This document shows, in pieces, positions 1 through 14,900 of a stretch of DNA of 64,000 nucleotides; position 1 is the first letter of the stretch; each line of letters opens with the position of its first letter. Where the stretch lies: contig NMRA01000374.1 in the NCBI GenBank assembly GCA_002633005.1, positions 62,001 to 126,000 of the forward strand, read 5' to 3'. Position numbers and translations under genes: made by a program. The notes under the pieces were generated by a model that saw nothing but the letters and a program-made list of their open reading frames with translations, searched no databases and had not been told where the DNA came from. Origin of the DNA: Phoronis australis. Lineage: Eukaryota > Phoronida > Phoronidae.

Positions 1-2561
1 CAGTTGTTTTATGTGCCGAAATCTCAATTGCGATCAAAATTCTAAGCCCTAAAATCTTTTATAATCTAAGTACGACACACGTGGAAACCAGTTTTACAGT
101 GGCGGATCTAGGAAAGAAGGTCGTCCACGATTTCATAAAGACAATCATGTCCGTTGTAACTTCAACGGCCCTGACCTTGTGGTGAGAAGGGCGGATCAGT
201 TTTCCATTTTGCGAAGGGGGCGTTACAGAATGTCATTTTTGCGTCGTGTGTCAAACACCTAAATTTCATTCTCATTGCTGTCAAGTATTCAAAATGCACG
301 CCCACACGAAAACATGGTCAATAAATTTTATGCTAAGCAATAAAGGATCCGAAGCTCCTGACAAAACATTGTTCGAGCCTCATTTGATTAACATAGTAGG
401 CGAAACATCGCCGCTGTCCATATGAAGTGAGAATGTTTAAATGATTTACTTCTTGTAGAACAGATTGGATATAAGTACACGGCCAAAACCCCCAGTTATC
501 TCCTTTTCAGTTTTTGCCCTAAATAGGGGAAATTATAGAACACCTGACCAAAAAATTGTAACCTTCACCGCAAGAAAACATGACTGCCAACAGACGATTT
601 TCAACATGTGCATGTGTGTAATTGAATTTAACTGAATTGGAAGACAAAAGGGTCCAAGAATGGAATAAAGTTTATTGACACGCACGACTAAACTTGCTGG
701 GCTCTCTGGTTTTCAATGTATTTTCACTCAAATGTTTTCTACAGCTTTCGCCTATAACTATCGGCTGGCAAGATACACATGGTGGCTACCAAACCTGCTG
801 TAAAGAAGGGTTGGTGAGCCAACTAACTATAGACACAGTTGATATGCTATTGCTAACGATGTCGACTTCAAAAGCTTATATTCGATGCAAATTAAAACTT
901 GCACACTAGTAAATCAAGAGATGACGACACTTTTACAGCCCCGTCCTTTGCATTTTCGATCTGCCCTTCTCACCGGTAGATCCTCCATCCCGACGAGGTA
1001 ATGTTCGTCCTTCTCGCTGGCAGTACGAACTTCATACAGGATGCATGCAGCCTATAAAGCCTGTGTGGTGTCGAGCGAAATTTAACTCAAATTCTGAAAT
1101 CACCCACCACGTCGTTCAAAGTCGCAGTGTTGCACGGAATTATTTCGGAAACCTGCTTCGTACTTAAACCTATTTCACATTCACTCTTACTAAATTCGTC
1201 ATAAATAATTTTTTCACCAACCCGGTACCATCGAGAAATTTATTTCCAAAAACACTTAAGTTAGTATAGGCTGTTAACATAATGTTCCATTTTTAGTGTT
1301 GCGCCAATAAAATGGACGCCCAAGAGAATGAGAATGTTTGACTAATAGGTACAGTACAAAACGGGCGGTAAATGGCCCATATGTTCAAGGCTGTAATTTG
1401 CTCTACCAACGCTTATTTTGTGTTCGAAACAGTAGAAACACGTCAGAAGTAACGTTGCTTAAGACCAAGAACTGTAGCAAAAGTTTGTGCGGCTTTTTAA
1501 AATTTTAATTCCATCAGCGTTTCTTTCGGAGTCTGCTAATCCTGTTGGCAAAAACTTCCTGGTTTTACTGATTTGCTGTAGACATTCTTTGGATTCCAAA
1601 GTATAGGAACGGTATGAACCACGAAGAAAAAAGAACGTTATTGCTTTCTGATCACGTTTTGTTTGATGCTCTGGCACGCTTCGGCTTTCACCCATGTTTA
1701 ACTTTGCGCACCTTGCGTTTCAAATCTGATGGAGTGTGGGAGGTGGTAAACTTGGGACGACAGAGAATACTGATATTGGTGGTGACGGGGTAGAGTGCTG
1801 GACAAATTTGTTTTCCTCACCTCCCCCGGCACACTGCCAAAATACTGCTTGCGCTACAGATCATATTCGAGACGCGTTAGTAATGGGTACAAGTCAATAC
1901 AAATTATATATTTATTAGATTTGTGTTTTGCGTTCAAGTCTACAGTTAAGTAGGCACAATATTTGATTTGTGGTTTTCTTGTGAGACGGCGATGTCAAAC
2001 AAAGGAGCCGCCTGCGATGCCTAATCTTCCCCTAGGTTAAATTCCATAACCAAAATGGTCGTGGTCTTTGTCAAAAACTTGGTCCTTAGTTATTACTAAT
2101 CCATTTCGGTGGCATCTTTATCTGAACCGGAGAAGATAAAAGGCAACACAAAGCCGGTGCTTGTATGTAACACCCATTGCCGGTTCCTTAAATCCATAAG
2201 GGGGCGTTTTAATGACATTTACCGAAGCTGACGATATTTGATCGCCGCTAATCAAATAGACCGCACTTCATCTATCAGTCTTGATACTGTCAGCTGGTTT
2301 TATCCGTTACATCAGCCTTGGATTCATAGGAATGCCCTGTGTCTGCAGTGCAAGGCCCCTCCGGCGTCTCGACTGAGCTAATGTTTCTATTTAAATGGAC
2401 GATTTGTTTGCTACCGGACATAATCTAGCTTGTTGGGATAAGCAAACACACCTGCTTTAGTTAACTTGATTGACAGATAATTTGCTTTTAGAGAATACCA
2501 GTCTAATTTGGGACCATGAATAAACTGGCAACAGACAAATCTAAGAAGAGAATAAAATAAA

Positions 2562-2705
2562 CCTGCCTCCCGTTCAGTAATGCTAGGACCTCGCTAAAAA
2601 GCAACACTTCGCGAGATTACGTGAGATATTGCCGTGCATTTTAAATGAGAGCACGTGACTTTGACTAGGTTTTAGCTAGGTCCTAGCGTAGGTCCTAGCG
2701 TCTAC
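2562..2705. repeat. interspersed repeat, copy 1 (partner at 24785)
   Basis: This stretch and 24785-24905 share a diverged but clearly alignable sequence. Both have CTGCCTC then CGTTCAGTAA, GCTAGGACCTCGCTAA, TTACGTGA and ATTTTAAATGAGA followed by CACGTGA. The copies lie 22 kb apart in the same orientation, so this is a dispersed repeat, probably a non-autonomous transposon. This copy ends in two short tandem TAGGTCCTAGCG-like units. No coding capacity is visible. Confidence 0.6.
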
Positions 2706-4109
2706 TGAACGCACGCCTGTTATGACTTACACTCTACCAGTCAATAAAAAGTCACACAAATGCCTTGAGATAACACATACAGGACTGTTGAGTACCTCGG
2801 TTTGATTTATATGGATGTGAGTAATCGAACAAAGTCTAAAAATAAGAAGCTGGTTTTTAGATTTATTGCGTGGATTTGATTTAAGTTAAACAGTTCGTAT
2901 TTGACTATGACCTTTCTAAATTACCCGCAAAAGTTTGTTAAGAATTGTTCTCGTGTGGCGGAGACTAAATAATCCCCGTGTCATTATGTCATCAGTCAAT
3001 CAAGCGATCGAAGAACGCATTTCTCATGCACTGAAAAGTTGGATTTTTTCTTAACACGAGAAAAATGTCAACACTATTTTGCCGGTGATTTCACGAATTC
3101 ACTCTGCGAAAACTGGTTCTGTCACCTTCTCTTTCTGAAAATGTACCTCATCAGACAGATGAAATCTTTATTCAGCAGAAGCAAGTTCTCTTCATGTCAC
3201 TTTTAGTGGCATATGGCGAGAAAAGTGGTTCTTTAGATCAGCCTCAGCGCGGCTTTGAACCTGGAACCTCAGTCGGAAAAATGAGGACTTTCAGTGTATT
3301 TAAATGGCAAATATTCAAGAAGTCTATCTCATCTAACAATAATCCTCAAAATACGTTTCTTGGCCTTAAAGCTGATAATATCCCTTTCAGTGGTACAGTT
3401 ACCGGTATACATTTCAGCGAAGTCTCGAAAACAATAGCGAGAATTGGAGATTTCTTATGAAACCACAAAAACGCAACGGATTACATTGTTGTAGCTGTGA
3501 AGCTAATAACTTCGGAAAAAGTCTGTCGCATCCAAAAGTAATCCCAAAATGTGGATTTCGGCCGTCAAAACTATTAAGTCGCTTTCATCAGGAAAACGTT
3601 TCCATGGATTTCGAGGTGAGCGATAGCCCACAGCCATCAACTCGCTTGAAGCGATAGTCACGTTTGCTGAAGGTCGCAGATTTCAGGAGTTATCAAACTT
3701 GCTTCACACGTGAGGGCCAATCAGCATACGAGCGTATGTCGTTTCAACAACCTGACAATCTCAGTCGTTATTTTCTCACTCTAAAAAATGGTACGCTCAT
3801 TGGATTTGGTGTCCTTTTAATAATGCTCTCTGTTCCAGCAAGCTGTCTGTAAACACTTGAACAAAATCAAAAACGTCAACCACTTCAACGTAATAACCGA
3901 TATTGACACACCATATGTGACGTTTGTCTGTGGTTTCAACCAAAAAATGCGTAATAAATAGATCTTCAGATTCCGGCTTTATTTAGCTCCCGTGAATTTC
4001 CGGAGTGGAGAAACACTTAAGCGGCCAGACTAAGATAAAGTTAGAATATAATTTAACTACATTGGTCTATCTAACTCGAAAGACAAGGGTCCAAACATGG
4101 GCGGCGTAC

Positions 4110-4230
4110 CACTCAAATAAGTGGGGCAATAGTCCCCAAACCAGCCCCCTAGGGTGCGCTGCCCATGTCGATGGGCAGCGTAGCACTGAAATGAGTGAGG
4201 GGGGCTATAGTCCACCAGCCGCCTATGGTG
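4110..4230. repeat. GC-rich interspersed repeat, copy 1 (partner at 9825)
   Basis: Two successive sub-blocks contain CAGCCCCCTAGGGTGCGC and a variant CAGCCGCCTATGGTGGGCCGCC, each near GCACTGAAATAAGT-like sequence. The same arrangement recurs once at 9825-9905. It stands out from AT-rich surroundings by its GC content. It is non-coding as far as can be seen. Confidence 0.5.
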
Positions 4231-7200
4231 GGCCGCCTATGCCACAACTCCACGGAATCTCATGTCCAATGGATGAACTCTGATGAAGACCTGCACGAAT
4301 ATGTAAAAAGGGTGTAACTTACAGTACGTGTACACAGGTTTAAATCCTCGTCGGTATCGGTTTGGTCTCCAGCTTTTACCGGCGCTGTCGGCTCAAACAC
4401 AAGCTTCATCTTTCATTCTTTTAAATATATAATTAATTTTTACGCGACCCAAAAAGTTAACAAACGGCTTAAAAGTTCGAAACAGTGTTATATAGGGTGG
4501 ACAGCTCATTGGTGCAGAATATGATCACAAAGAAAAGAGGTAGGTATGATCGTAATAAACTTTCACACAGCGGGGTGTTTTCACATTTTATTACAAACAT
4601 AGACACATTTTTGTACCACTCCTTCCATCGTAAAAGTGTTTTTTACTTCCATGTAGGTTGTATACCACCTACCACTGTGAAATTGGGCTCCAGTTTTTCT
4701 TTTTCAAATTGACTTTGGCTTTGGGAATTTCGGAAGACGTTACAGGTTGCTATCAGTTGCTACTATGCTTCAAAGTTGGCTTATCACGGCGTGTCACACC
4801 GCGCATTGGCTCACGGGATAAGGAACTGCCACTTCTTGCAACCGCAGAAATCAATTCTCGTTTTAGTGAAAAACAAGTTGTGGTCAATTTTATAGCGCTG
4901 AGTAGTCTAAATCAAAAATTCACTTCTTCGAAAGAACGCGTGTTTATAGCCGCTGGTAACTGAATTACAGACATTCATATGGTTAAACATGGAACATATT
5001 TTTAAGGTTGTGGAGGACCTTAACGACACGTCTACGTATCTACGAAACTATACGTTATAACTCAAAAAGCCAGTATGCCGTTAGTAAAGTTACGTTGCCA
5101 ATTTTTAGTAAAATTTAAAAACCTAGAAGGAAGGCACATGGATTGCAAACAACGGTATCGGCTAATACCAATGTGAATGATTGAGATGAAATCTCAAATA
5201 CGCTGTTTCAATTTTCTAAATTATTATTTCGTTTTCTGATATACAACTTTTTTCATCGAAACCATAAAAGTGTAATTTTGATACCCCGTCGTGGAACACT
5301 TAAAAGAAAATTCCTAACATTGTTTTGGAGAACAGCGCATAAAGTATGGGACTTTTCGAAATCATCCATCTCCGAGATGTGATGTTACCAAGTTGGCCAA
5401 ATTTGAACATTTTTCTAACGTCCTACGTGTACGTAACCTTAAGCTTGAATGTTGTTCCAAACAAAAGTACAATAGTGGGCTTGCCGCCAAACAGCAGATA
5501 ACTTTGATCGACTGCTAGAAATGAAAACAGCTGTGATATACAACACAGCAAATCGGAAATTCAATGGCAAAAGAAGCCCTCTTAATAATTTCTGAAACCA
5601 TTCGAGATAAAATCTCACGGACGTAAAAATGCTCCACCGTTTTGTCTTAAGTTCAATTTTTAAATCCAATTGACAATTTATTTTTTTCTCACGAAGCACG
5701 TGGGCCTGTCTGTCTTCAATTCATTCTGCATGCAAATGCCAAAAATAACTCGGCTTCACAGTTGCACTTCATTGAGCACCGTGTTGACAAATTTTACTTT
5801 GTTTTTATGCTCATTCTAAAAGTGAACAAATTCCTCAGTGTGATTGCGTATGTTAACACAGTTATCTGTGCACGGCACTTGAACCTAAGTTCCCGTTGAC
5901 GGACGGTTGTTGCCGGGTCAGTGTCCGGCATGCATTGCATGACGACAGACACGGTCCACGTAGTACATTTTAATAAATAATCAAAACCAGCAAAAATCGT
6001 CGACTATGTCACAAACCCAGGAACATCAGAGAGGAGTTTAGTTGTAACTGCGTTTGACAGAAGGAGACACAACCTTGCAGCAGGCTTTCATGTCATTCGA
6101 ACGGTAAAATACCGCAGGGGAAAATTGATTAATCCCATACGTAACAACCCTTTTAGTGATTGCCGAACAACCCACATCAATCTTAGCGAAGATGCTTTTA
6201 TTATAAGTGCTAATGCAACGAATTACAAAGGGTAAATACTCGAACGCCTCGGTCAAATTGTAACTGTTTTTCACTTCTTATTTGTCCATTTCAATCGCGG
6301 CTTTTCAATAGAGCAGCGGCCGAAGACGGAAATATTTGTCCTTTTAATATGATCTTTTCAGTAAAGAGATGGGTAATTTTTTCAATAATTCGAAAGGTCC
6401 ATAATTGGTTGCAAATGAATTCAGCTGGAAGAATTGCTAACTTACTTTACATTTTGCACCTTCACAATGGACTCTTTGCGTTTAAAACACACGCAGCGTT
6501 CGGTTTCTTTGATGAAACTGAGCACTTAGTGCGCGCACATGTACATACATAAAGGGGTTTAGTGTTTCCCTCCGGCTAAGGGATTATATTCGTCTGGCCT
6601 TCTCGACTCGCTATTAAAAATCTTATTGGAGCATTAACGCCAAATAGGCATGCAGCAAAAAGTTCTTAAACAATTTGCTCTAGATTGTTTGGGCCACTTC
6701 TTAAAATTCATGTCAGTCATTCGCTGCCCACATAAACTGGCACGACTCGATTCATAGAATAACATCTAAGAGGACGTTTCGTAATCCTAGTGGTGGGAAG
6801 AAAAAAATAACGCCGACCACTGATATTTACTGAAAACGAACAAGGCCCAAAGCGCAAGCCCTTCATAAGAGTTGCTGGGCCAATCTTAGAAGAGCATTCA
6901 GACCACCTCGGATATTTTCGTAGCCTTAAATCCCCCCCTCCCCCTCTCGCAGGTGAACGTTATCTGCGCGTGTGTGAAGCCAATCATTCTTCGGTTTTAA
7001 ATTCGTAGGACTTGCCGTGTGACTTAAGTCGGCACATGCGCACATAATTTCGGAAGTGAACCTTTTCTCCGCATGTACAAACTTCAGTCATAAGGCCAAC
7101 CATTCTCCAACTTGAAAGTCATATGGCTATGTTAGTGAAATACGCAAACGCATAGACAACATTCCTCAGAGGGTAAATTTGAGGCAACGATCATACTCGA

Positions 7201-7369
7201 GGTGTTCCGAATGTTGGAATACGCAACGTAGGAACTAAACACCAAAAAACGAAATCAAAGACCCGTATAACAAATCCTAACCCCGTTTCGAGTGTTATAG
7301 ACGCATCTGAACAACGTGCCTAAAACTGTGTCTGCTTAATTGGCAATTTTTATGCACATACTTGCTAAT

Positions 7370-7965
7370 AGTCATCTCTAGAATGGTGATACGGTGAAAG
7401 AAGTATGTTTTGACTCGTAGAATTCCATGTGTTGGTATTAGCGCCCATGCTCTCATTTGGGAATCCACAGGAAAAGTATAGTCGAATCGTTTTAGCTGAC
7501 GCCTGGCATTATATCCAATGAGTAACTGCTCAAATACGCGTGTTCTTTCAACCAATGACTGAGAAGTCGCATCCATCATCCCTCTGGTGTTATTAGCGGT
7601 GCTACGAGTAGTAATACGGTAAAGAAATCGTGAATCTGGCTTCTCGTTGGTTACAACAATTAAGAAACATTCGAACATTCTGATTGGTTGGAAATTAAAA
7701 TTTAGACATGATGCCGATTGTTCGCAAGTTGAGATTTAAATGCCTCTGTGCTTTCCTACGGCTACTACAAGAGCAGACTAAATCGATGCATTTCACCAAA
7801 TACAAACATTCACTATACTTTTTCGAATCATTCCTTGCCTATTGGTTTACGTCTAACGCCCAAACTAAAGTGTTTGCACAAGTACCGACACGCACACACG
7901 GAATTTTGCGCGTCAAAACGTCGATCCTTGCATAGTAGCATTCTTCTAGAGATACTGCCATGTTC
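7370..7965. repeat. diverged inverted repeat (foldback-like element)
   Basis: Read on the minus strand, 7370-7440 gives a diverged copy of 7870-7960 on the plus strand. Both share CACATGGAATT/CACACGGAATTTT, GTCAAAACRT and ATTCTAGAGAT/ATTCTTCTAGAGAT in order. The arms are about 430 bp apart. A neighbouring motif at 7660-7690 (CATTCGAACATTCTGATTGG) recurs in variant form at 10288-10340, so this region belongs to a dispersed family. A 127-codon minus-strand frame across it is probably incidental. Confidence 0.45.
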
Positions 7966-8020
7966 CCAAGGAACTGGAGTTGACGCCCAGCTCTACACAA
8001 TCATTTAGTCATGGGATTTT

Positions 8021-8098
8021 AAGGTATCACTGTGTCGTCAGCGCCACTGTTGACATTTTAAGGTATCACTGTGTCGTCAGCGCCACTGTTGACATTTT
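8021..8098. repeat. 39-bp tandem duplication
   Basis: Two perfect adjacent copies of a 39-bp unit starting AAGGTATCACTGTGTCGTCA, at 8021-8059 and 8060-8098. Perfect identity suggests a recent duplication or an assembly slip. Confidence 0.9.
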
Positions 8099-8942
8099 AA
8101 AAACCAAAAGTTGAGAAAAATTGCCATCTTGTCCACATTTTCCACCTCTCCCAGACATGCAAAACGATTCTGAAAAAGCCCCATGCGAGCTTTTTAGAGC
8201 ATTGTTTCCGAAAGAACTCAACTTGAGGCTTCTGTTGGATGTGGCTCTTTCAAGTACGTGTCAAGATGCCTCTAAATTTTAGGTACGACTTTCTAAAGCC
8301 TAGTGACGAGCAAACAGGTTACAAACTTGCGGTGCAAGGTCCAAACCTACGCTCTTTAAGATAAATTCCACGTGTTTCGCCGAAAACACTTCCTACGCAG
8401 CGACCAAACTTCAGTTCACGGCGAGAACCAGATTCCTCACCCGAATTTTAGGGCCGGCGCTTGTGTGAATTTTTTAAACAGGCGTGATTTTGGCGATTCG
8501 TCCGGGACAAGGCTGGTTGGTGCCTGTAGTTTGATTTGCAGGTACGACCGTGGAGTTGTTTACACCCCGCAAATGCTCCACCGTTCTTCATCGTTTACCT
8601 CGTAATAGCTCTATATCTATTACCGGGTAACCTCATAACTCAGAAGCAAAGTTGCGTAGTGTGGGATGTGACAACCCCAATAGCCACAATACCAAAAAAA
8701 CGTAAGGCAAGTGCGCAGTCGGTTAGAGACTGAAATATGCGAATTGTAAGGAAAACTGGTCGCAACCGGAAAATAGAGTCTCTATCAGAGGTAGAATTTT
8801 GGGGCATTTTTCTGTAACTCCGGCCCCCTCCATGTCAAACACGATTTGCGCCCTTGTTTAAGTACTCAATGCTCATTCTATGAACGAGCTTAGTGAAAAA
8901 GACATATGATCTTCATTTGAAATCAGGTTACCTTATTTTCAG

Positions 8943-8981
8943 GTCCAAAGGATAAAGACGAGAAACCTCCAAAGTCGAAAG
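8943..8981 (+). CDS. SFRP-like gene, linker exon
   Basis: A 39-bp exon between TTATTTTCAG and GTATGA. It enters and leaves at phase 1 and encodes PKDKDEKPPKSK. Its phase joins exactly to the next exon to make a Gly codon. Being tiny and low complexity, it rests mainly on splice sites and phase. Confidence 0.55.
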
Positions 8982-11900
8982 GTATGACATAGGCATAGTC
9001 AAAGGGGACCATAATGCTTAATTTCCGTATGACCTTATCTTTGCGTAGATGTATTCTATTGAAGTCTCAACTCTTGCCAATGTGTAAACTGTCGAATATG
9101 TTCACTGCAATGAGTGGTGCAGCTGAGAATCTCAGTTTGCTTTAAAACACATTTATCATTTTTCATAAATTGTAATCGGTAAATTGAAATTAATACGTTT
9201 ATTTAGATAACTGACATTGCTATATTTTCCCAATCTGATTGCATGAGATTTGAAACCCGATATGGTCGAGGCCTCAAAAAAAATCGTTCAGTTCTACAAT
9301 GAGAGATTTCTACATACAATGTTTGATTTCACCTCACGAAGAGGATTGGAAGCGCTGGATTTACTTCAAGAGGCATTTACGGTTGGAGTGCACTGTTCCG
9401 GGATGGCGTTGTCGTAAAAGTCAAAGTTTTTATTTGTTATTTCACCCTGAAACACTACATCGTATTGAGTTCTATTTATTTTAGGCTTCACGATTCCAGA
9501 CGGGCACTGAATAATCAATACATTAACCTTTACTTGAAAGTTCCATAACACATTTTCTTCAAGAAGACTTGGGGCATTAGTTGAGACCTGCTTAAAATCC
9601 ATACGTTATCACTTGGCATATTACGCACACTGGGATTTGGGAAATGTCGTTTCTCATTGGCCGATCTGGGATGCCACAAGAGGGCATGAAGCACAATTTC
9701 CGAAGTTTAATGTCCGCGTATAATCACAATACAAAGCACATAACAATAGATACTGGCCTAATAATTTGAGTTCGTATAGAAGCTGTATGTAGTACCTGAG
9801 GCGTAGAACAGAAAATGTGACCATGGGCAGCGCTGCACTGAAATAAGTCGGGCTATAGCCACCNCCCCCCCCCCAGCCCCCTATGGTGCGCCGCCCGATG
9901 ATGTCGCTAACGAGTATGGTGACATGTCGAACGGTTACCAGGCGCGGATCCAGGATTTTGAGTTAGGGGGTACCAGGGCGGAGTATTAGCCAGGATTTTG
10001 GCCGTCAGACATTCGCAACCCCGAACGGCCAAATGAAATCTAGGAGAATTTTAGGGGGGCATAGCCCCCTTGGCCTTCCTCTAAATCAGCCACTGATTAC
10101 ACGAGTTTAGAGCTGTTTAGCGGCCGTGCACAAGCGTACACCAGCGAAATGGTCGCTGCTGAAAACAGGTTTGATAGCTACACTGGAAATTTGAATTTTT
10201 GATATATACTACACTCTTTCCCAGCGGTACGCAGTAGCACTATCAAGGGATTGTGAATGTGACTTCTCGCTAGGTATAAGAACTAAAAACATTCGGACAT
10301 TCCGATTGGCTGCAGCTTCACCGTCGGACATTCCGATTTCAAAAGGATTTCAAATTCAAATTTCACATTTTGTCAAATGTGCCTTTGTTTAAGCAGATGG
10401 AAAAACTAAGGTGGTAACCCCCACATTTTGTTGCAAATTGACTAGAAATCGGCACAGCCTGAAGCAATGAATATTAATGCTCGATCAACTGAAACGGTGT
10501 CGAACACTTCGGAAGGCAACTGTCCAAATTACTCTGGTTATTCAGACGGTTGTTGTCTCATCAAACAAGCGCAGTGTGATTTTAAACGTGTCTTGAAAAG
10601 GACCCTTGAGAACCTAAAACTTCATTAAAAAAGTTTTCGAAGTAGCATGATCTAATAGATAATGGTGCATACATATATGCAAATGCTTGCCTACATACGA
10701 CCAAGCTACAACATCGTGTGGTCAATGTAATCCACCAAGCAGTCAACAGGCGGCCCGGCATGCGTGCGTTTCTCTTTCGCCATGCTAAAATGGAAAAATC
10801 ATGTTTTCTTAACTTTGTTAAATGTCAACATTCTAAGCACTTAGCGTTATACATTTGTGGCTGTAACCTCGCCCTGACCCATCTTTTAATGACTTAGGCA
10901 ATCACTAGACTTTGGAAGCCTAGTAAAAATGTGACTTAACGAAACAGTACACGACAATAGAATTTTTTGAATGAGAGGCAATACTGACGCTTTTAGGCAT
11001 CTGTGGTGGCAAAATTTTCTATAGTACCGATTATTAAAATGGATTAACAAAATTGCCGAGTGCAAACTCGAGACATTAATCTTGGCTCGCTAATGGTTAT
11101 GCTTTGGTATATTACTTACAGGATATCCGTTCAGTAATTTACGTTGCTAACTCTAAAGCGTTGTGTTTGTTTTGATTTGTCTGGCGGATTTCGAAGACTG
11201 TGACTAAACGTTTTGGCTCTGATTCACAGACGAAAAATCAACTATTTAGTTTATTTTTCTCAACGGAAAAACAAGAGTCCTGGGTACATTTAGCAAGTTA
11301 CTAATGTAATCAAAGAGTAATAAAGTTTGCCAAATTCGCTAAATGGTATACACATTAGTGGTACTGAAGCAATTTCAACATGACAATCGGTTGGCAAGAA
11401 TTGACGCTAATGACTGAGTATCATTATGGAGGTTGAAAGGGCCATGCAATTAATTACCAAAACAGACGGTTAATTTTACGAAGTAAGCTCCTTATACTAT
11501 TTGGCTGAATTGGTCGTTTTACATACAATTATCTGTAAAAATACATATGTTAGTGTGTGAATATTCTCTTAGAATTCCCACTTCCCGGAATCAATTCTTC
11601 CCGTGTGCGGAGGTGGACAAAAGCAGTGTGTGGTTGACGTACAGTAGTTTTTGAAATGTAGGGCCACTACCAGACTATTATGAGCTCAGTCGGACAAGTG
11701 GAGATCGATTTATCACGCCTCACTCAGCTATACGAGTTCATTGATATCTACATTGTAACTAGCGGCGCAACATTGAAATTTTATGGGAGACAGAACAGCA
11801 AGTGGCAATCTAATCGTAATACATAATTGTGATGAGCACGATAAGTGCCCTACGGGCGCACAGCATTGTGGGTTTTCAAAATGCCGCACAATCTGGGTGA

Positions 11901-14900
11901 GTATGATCACAGTGTTATTTCAGGAAGTGGCCACAGACCTTGGCTCAGTCCCGTTTTTTTATTGCTACACAAATAAATGGCAATACATTAAATACAAATA
12001 TTTTTCCCAGAAAGCGAATCATTATATCCAGGCTTTTAACTATGAGACAATGACTCCACACTTAAGCAAAACATAGCAAATATACCAAAAGTAAAGAGGA
12101 CAAAAGACAAGAACAAAATCATACGGCAGTTCCGTAGACAACAATGTGCATATTGATGTACTCGACACAAATTGTCGCCTGGACGACAATATATGCTGAG
12201 ACAATGTGATAATACATACCATCATTATTGATACATGCTGTCACCCAGGCGGCAATAAGTGTCAGTGTTCTGCAATAATATGTACAGTAAACACCGGCAC
12301 ATATGTTGTGGCGCCCCGCAACTGTAAGATACTCTGCTTACCAGAGTTTTCGTTACAAAACCGGATCCAGAGCCGCCGAAGGAAGCCTAGGGAACAAAGC
12401 TCAAAACGAGGTTGTAGCACGTTGAACGTAGAAAAAAGGCGGGAGATTGTTTGTGGCGATGATAGCCAGACCTTGTGGCAGCCTCGTTTCTGGAAGCGTT
12501 GATTTTGCGAGTGGGAACGTAGGGGGTGATAAAGACGTGGTTTAAGGCCCCCTACTCGAACTCTGGATCCGGAGATATGTCCCCTGTCGAATCCACCTCA
12601 TCTACAGGCAGAGTCTGCCCATGTCTTCGCTCAGGCCCTCACGCAGTGCTCCATAGGACTACCTGTACAAAGCCATGCGATTACGCTCAAGGTAGATGCT
12701 TTAAATAGCGGATGGCAATAAGTACCATCACGATGTGACACCATGTATTGTCGCACTCAACGTAGCTGGGTGTGACAGTAAATGCCGTGAACTGAAACGC
12801 ATACTGTCGGCCCGGGCGAACATATGTGTCGATGTGACGACATGCATGTATGTTGTTGCATTCGGCGTGTAGGCCTGTGAAGAGAGCGGCAGTATATAGC
12901 GCCGTTTACACTACAAAAGTTGACACGGATCAGCTGACACGGAACGAGATGTTCCAGTGTGTAAACGGGGCTGACACGGAGCAAACTGACACCGCGGTGA
13001 CAACTTTTGCCACCCGTTTTGTGAGGTGGGGCAATTTGCGGACGAACATCTTGCTCCGTGTCAAATAGATGTCTAGACGCGAAACTTGGGCAAGGCGGAA
13101 AGGATCATCTCCACAGCGCTTGTGCAATGACCTACATACGGGCTTTCTGTCTGTGCAACTCCCACTATTTGAAAACCTGCGCATTTGCATTCCACTCCCC
13201 ACGCCACAGTTAATGAAATTGCGTGTGTAAACGGCCACTTGACACCGATCAAGTTGCTCCGTGTCAGATGCGCTGGATCAAAAGTTGATGTTTAAACGGG
13301 ACTTTTGTCATAACTGAGATGCAAGAATCGCGTGAAGGAAAGAGCGCGATCACGTGCCTTACTTAAAATACATGGCGACATCTCTAAGTTTTGCGATCTT
13401 GCGTTTTCGCGAGATACTCGCGTCTATGGAATTCACGCCTCTTTACGGATTGTGAGAAACGTCGTGCTCGCAAAGGATCGTGGGATAGCGGTCATCCCGT
13501 GCTCTGCCTACAGACGTAGATATACGACCTGTCAGTAAAGATCAATTTGTTTTAGTTGAACTTCAAGCTGACATTTCTTCAGGTTATCATGGATACGAGT
13601 AATTAATTAGTGCCATGTACAAAAAATGACTGCCAGCTTACCGAGCAGACGATCGCCTGACACACTTTCTGAATTCTGGATTAACTTGCATCCCACAAAT
13701 TTGTCGTCTGGAAGCGCATACAAATCTTTACTATTCGTAAAAAGGTCATTTTTCGACATTTTATGTGTACATGTTATTTATTTAGGAATACATTGTACAT
13801 TTCAGGCAAATGCAAATGTAAGAAAAGTAAAAAGCCAAAGAGAAAAATTTATACAACGAAAGGATATCATTACGGTGAGTAGACACTGCTGAAAGACTTA
13901 AACTTGTCCTAGCTCCGGGCTGTTACACTTAAAAAAAGTCAGAACAGACTATCGCCATACTCTAGTGCAGTCCAAAATCAACTAACATTGCATTCATTAG
14001 TAAACATTTTTTTGAGTTTCCTCAAAGAAAATTTAGCGTAGAGTTTTCATCGAAGCAGACCTCATTTATTGCGACTGCTGGCGTCATCAGTCGAGAGGTA
14101 AACTTGAGTCCATGAACCGATGGCGGTTTTTATGTTTTGGTTGGTGTTGGAAAGAATGCTCTCAAGATAAAGAAAATCATGAAACCGATTTGTATATGAT
14201 GAATTTATGCACATTGATTCACGTTGTTTTGACTACAGTTGGATTTTCAAAGTTATGGCTCATCTGAGCACAACGCAGCTGAACTAGGTTTTTGTTCGAT
14301 AACCTATTACGTCATATGGCAAGATGGCCTTTTGGAAACTTTTATGTTATCCAGGATAGACCACTCTTTGCTATATTGGCTAAAGCAGTCACACAAATGC
14401 ACGTTAAACGACCAATCGAAAAAATAGGTTTCGTCAGCACTTTCTAGTTTAGGTCACGTAAAATTGCCACTGATAGACCAGACTGATGACGTAGGGCACT
14501 AGGAAAAAACAGGTAAATTTAAAATGATTTAGAGTGTTTCATGGAATCAATAAGTGCAATTTGTGGAATATGGAATAAAAATCAAGAACCGAGGTAATCA
14601 GGTGGAAGTTAGACTGGCCATTTGATAAAAATTAAATATTTTTGAACGATCTTTCACCTTTGCTAAAGGATAAGTTAAGGATGTGTTTTACGTGTATTGC
14701 TATTAGCTTGTTAAAAAAGCGCTTTTGTTCGGTGCAACTCAAAATATGCTTGGTGAAGGGACATCGTCGGTGTCGGAATTGCTGAATGACTCGATAGACT
14801 TCTTGAACTTACTAGCTTTGACCGGAGTTATTAAACAACAACATACGTTGTGTCTTTTGTGATTTTATTTCGTTTCTTTAAATCTCACCTTAGTCTGTCA

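Larger units (their letters stand above)
1..8942. other. no recognised gene; intergenic or intronic sequence
   Basis: I see no exon with recognisable homology in this stretch. The open frames here are under about 130 codons, several start at non-ATG codons, and none shows a known domain. In particular I found no cysteine-rich frizzled domain, which the SFRP-like gene starting at 8943 should have in an upstream exon. Either it lies before this window or it was missed. The stretch contains copies of interspersed repeats, listed separately. Confidence 0.4.

Noticed and set aside
7295-7678. 127-codon minus-strand frame.
   Set aside because: It overlaps an inverted repeat of a dispersed family and has no recognisable domain.
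8542-8605. Possible SFRP exon: after GATTTGCAG the frame reads YDRGVVYTPQML, resembling the YDRGVC segment at the end of the SFRP3/4 frizzled domain.
   Set aside because: The conserved Cys is Val, the match is only about nine residues, and the best donor (GTAATA) leaves phase 2 while the next exon needs phase 1.
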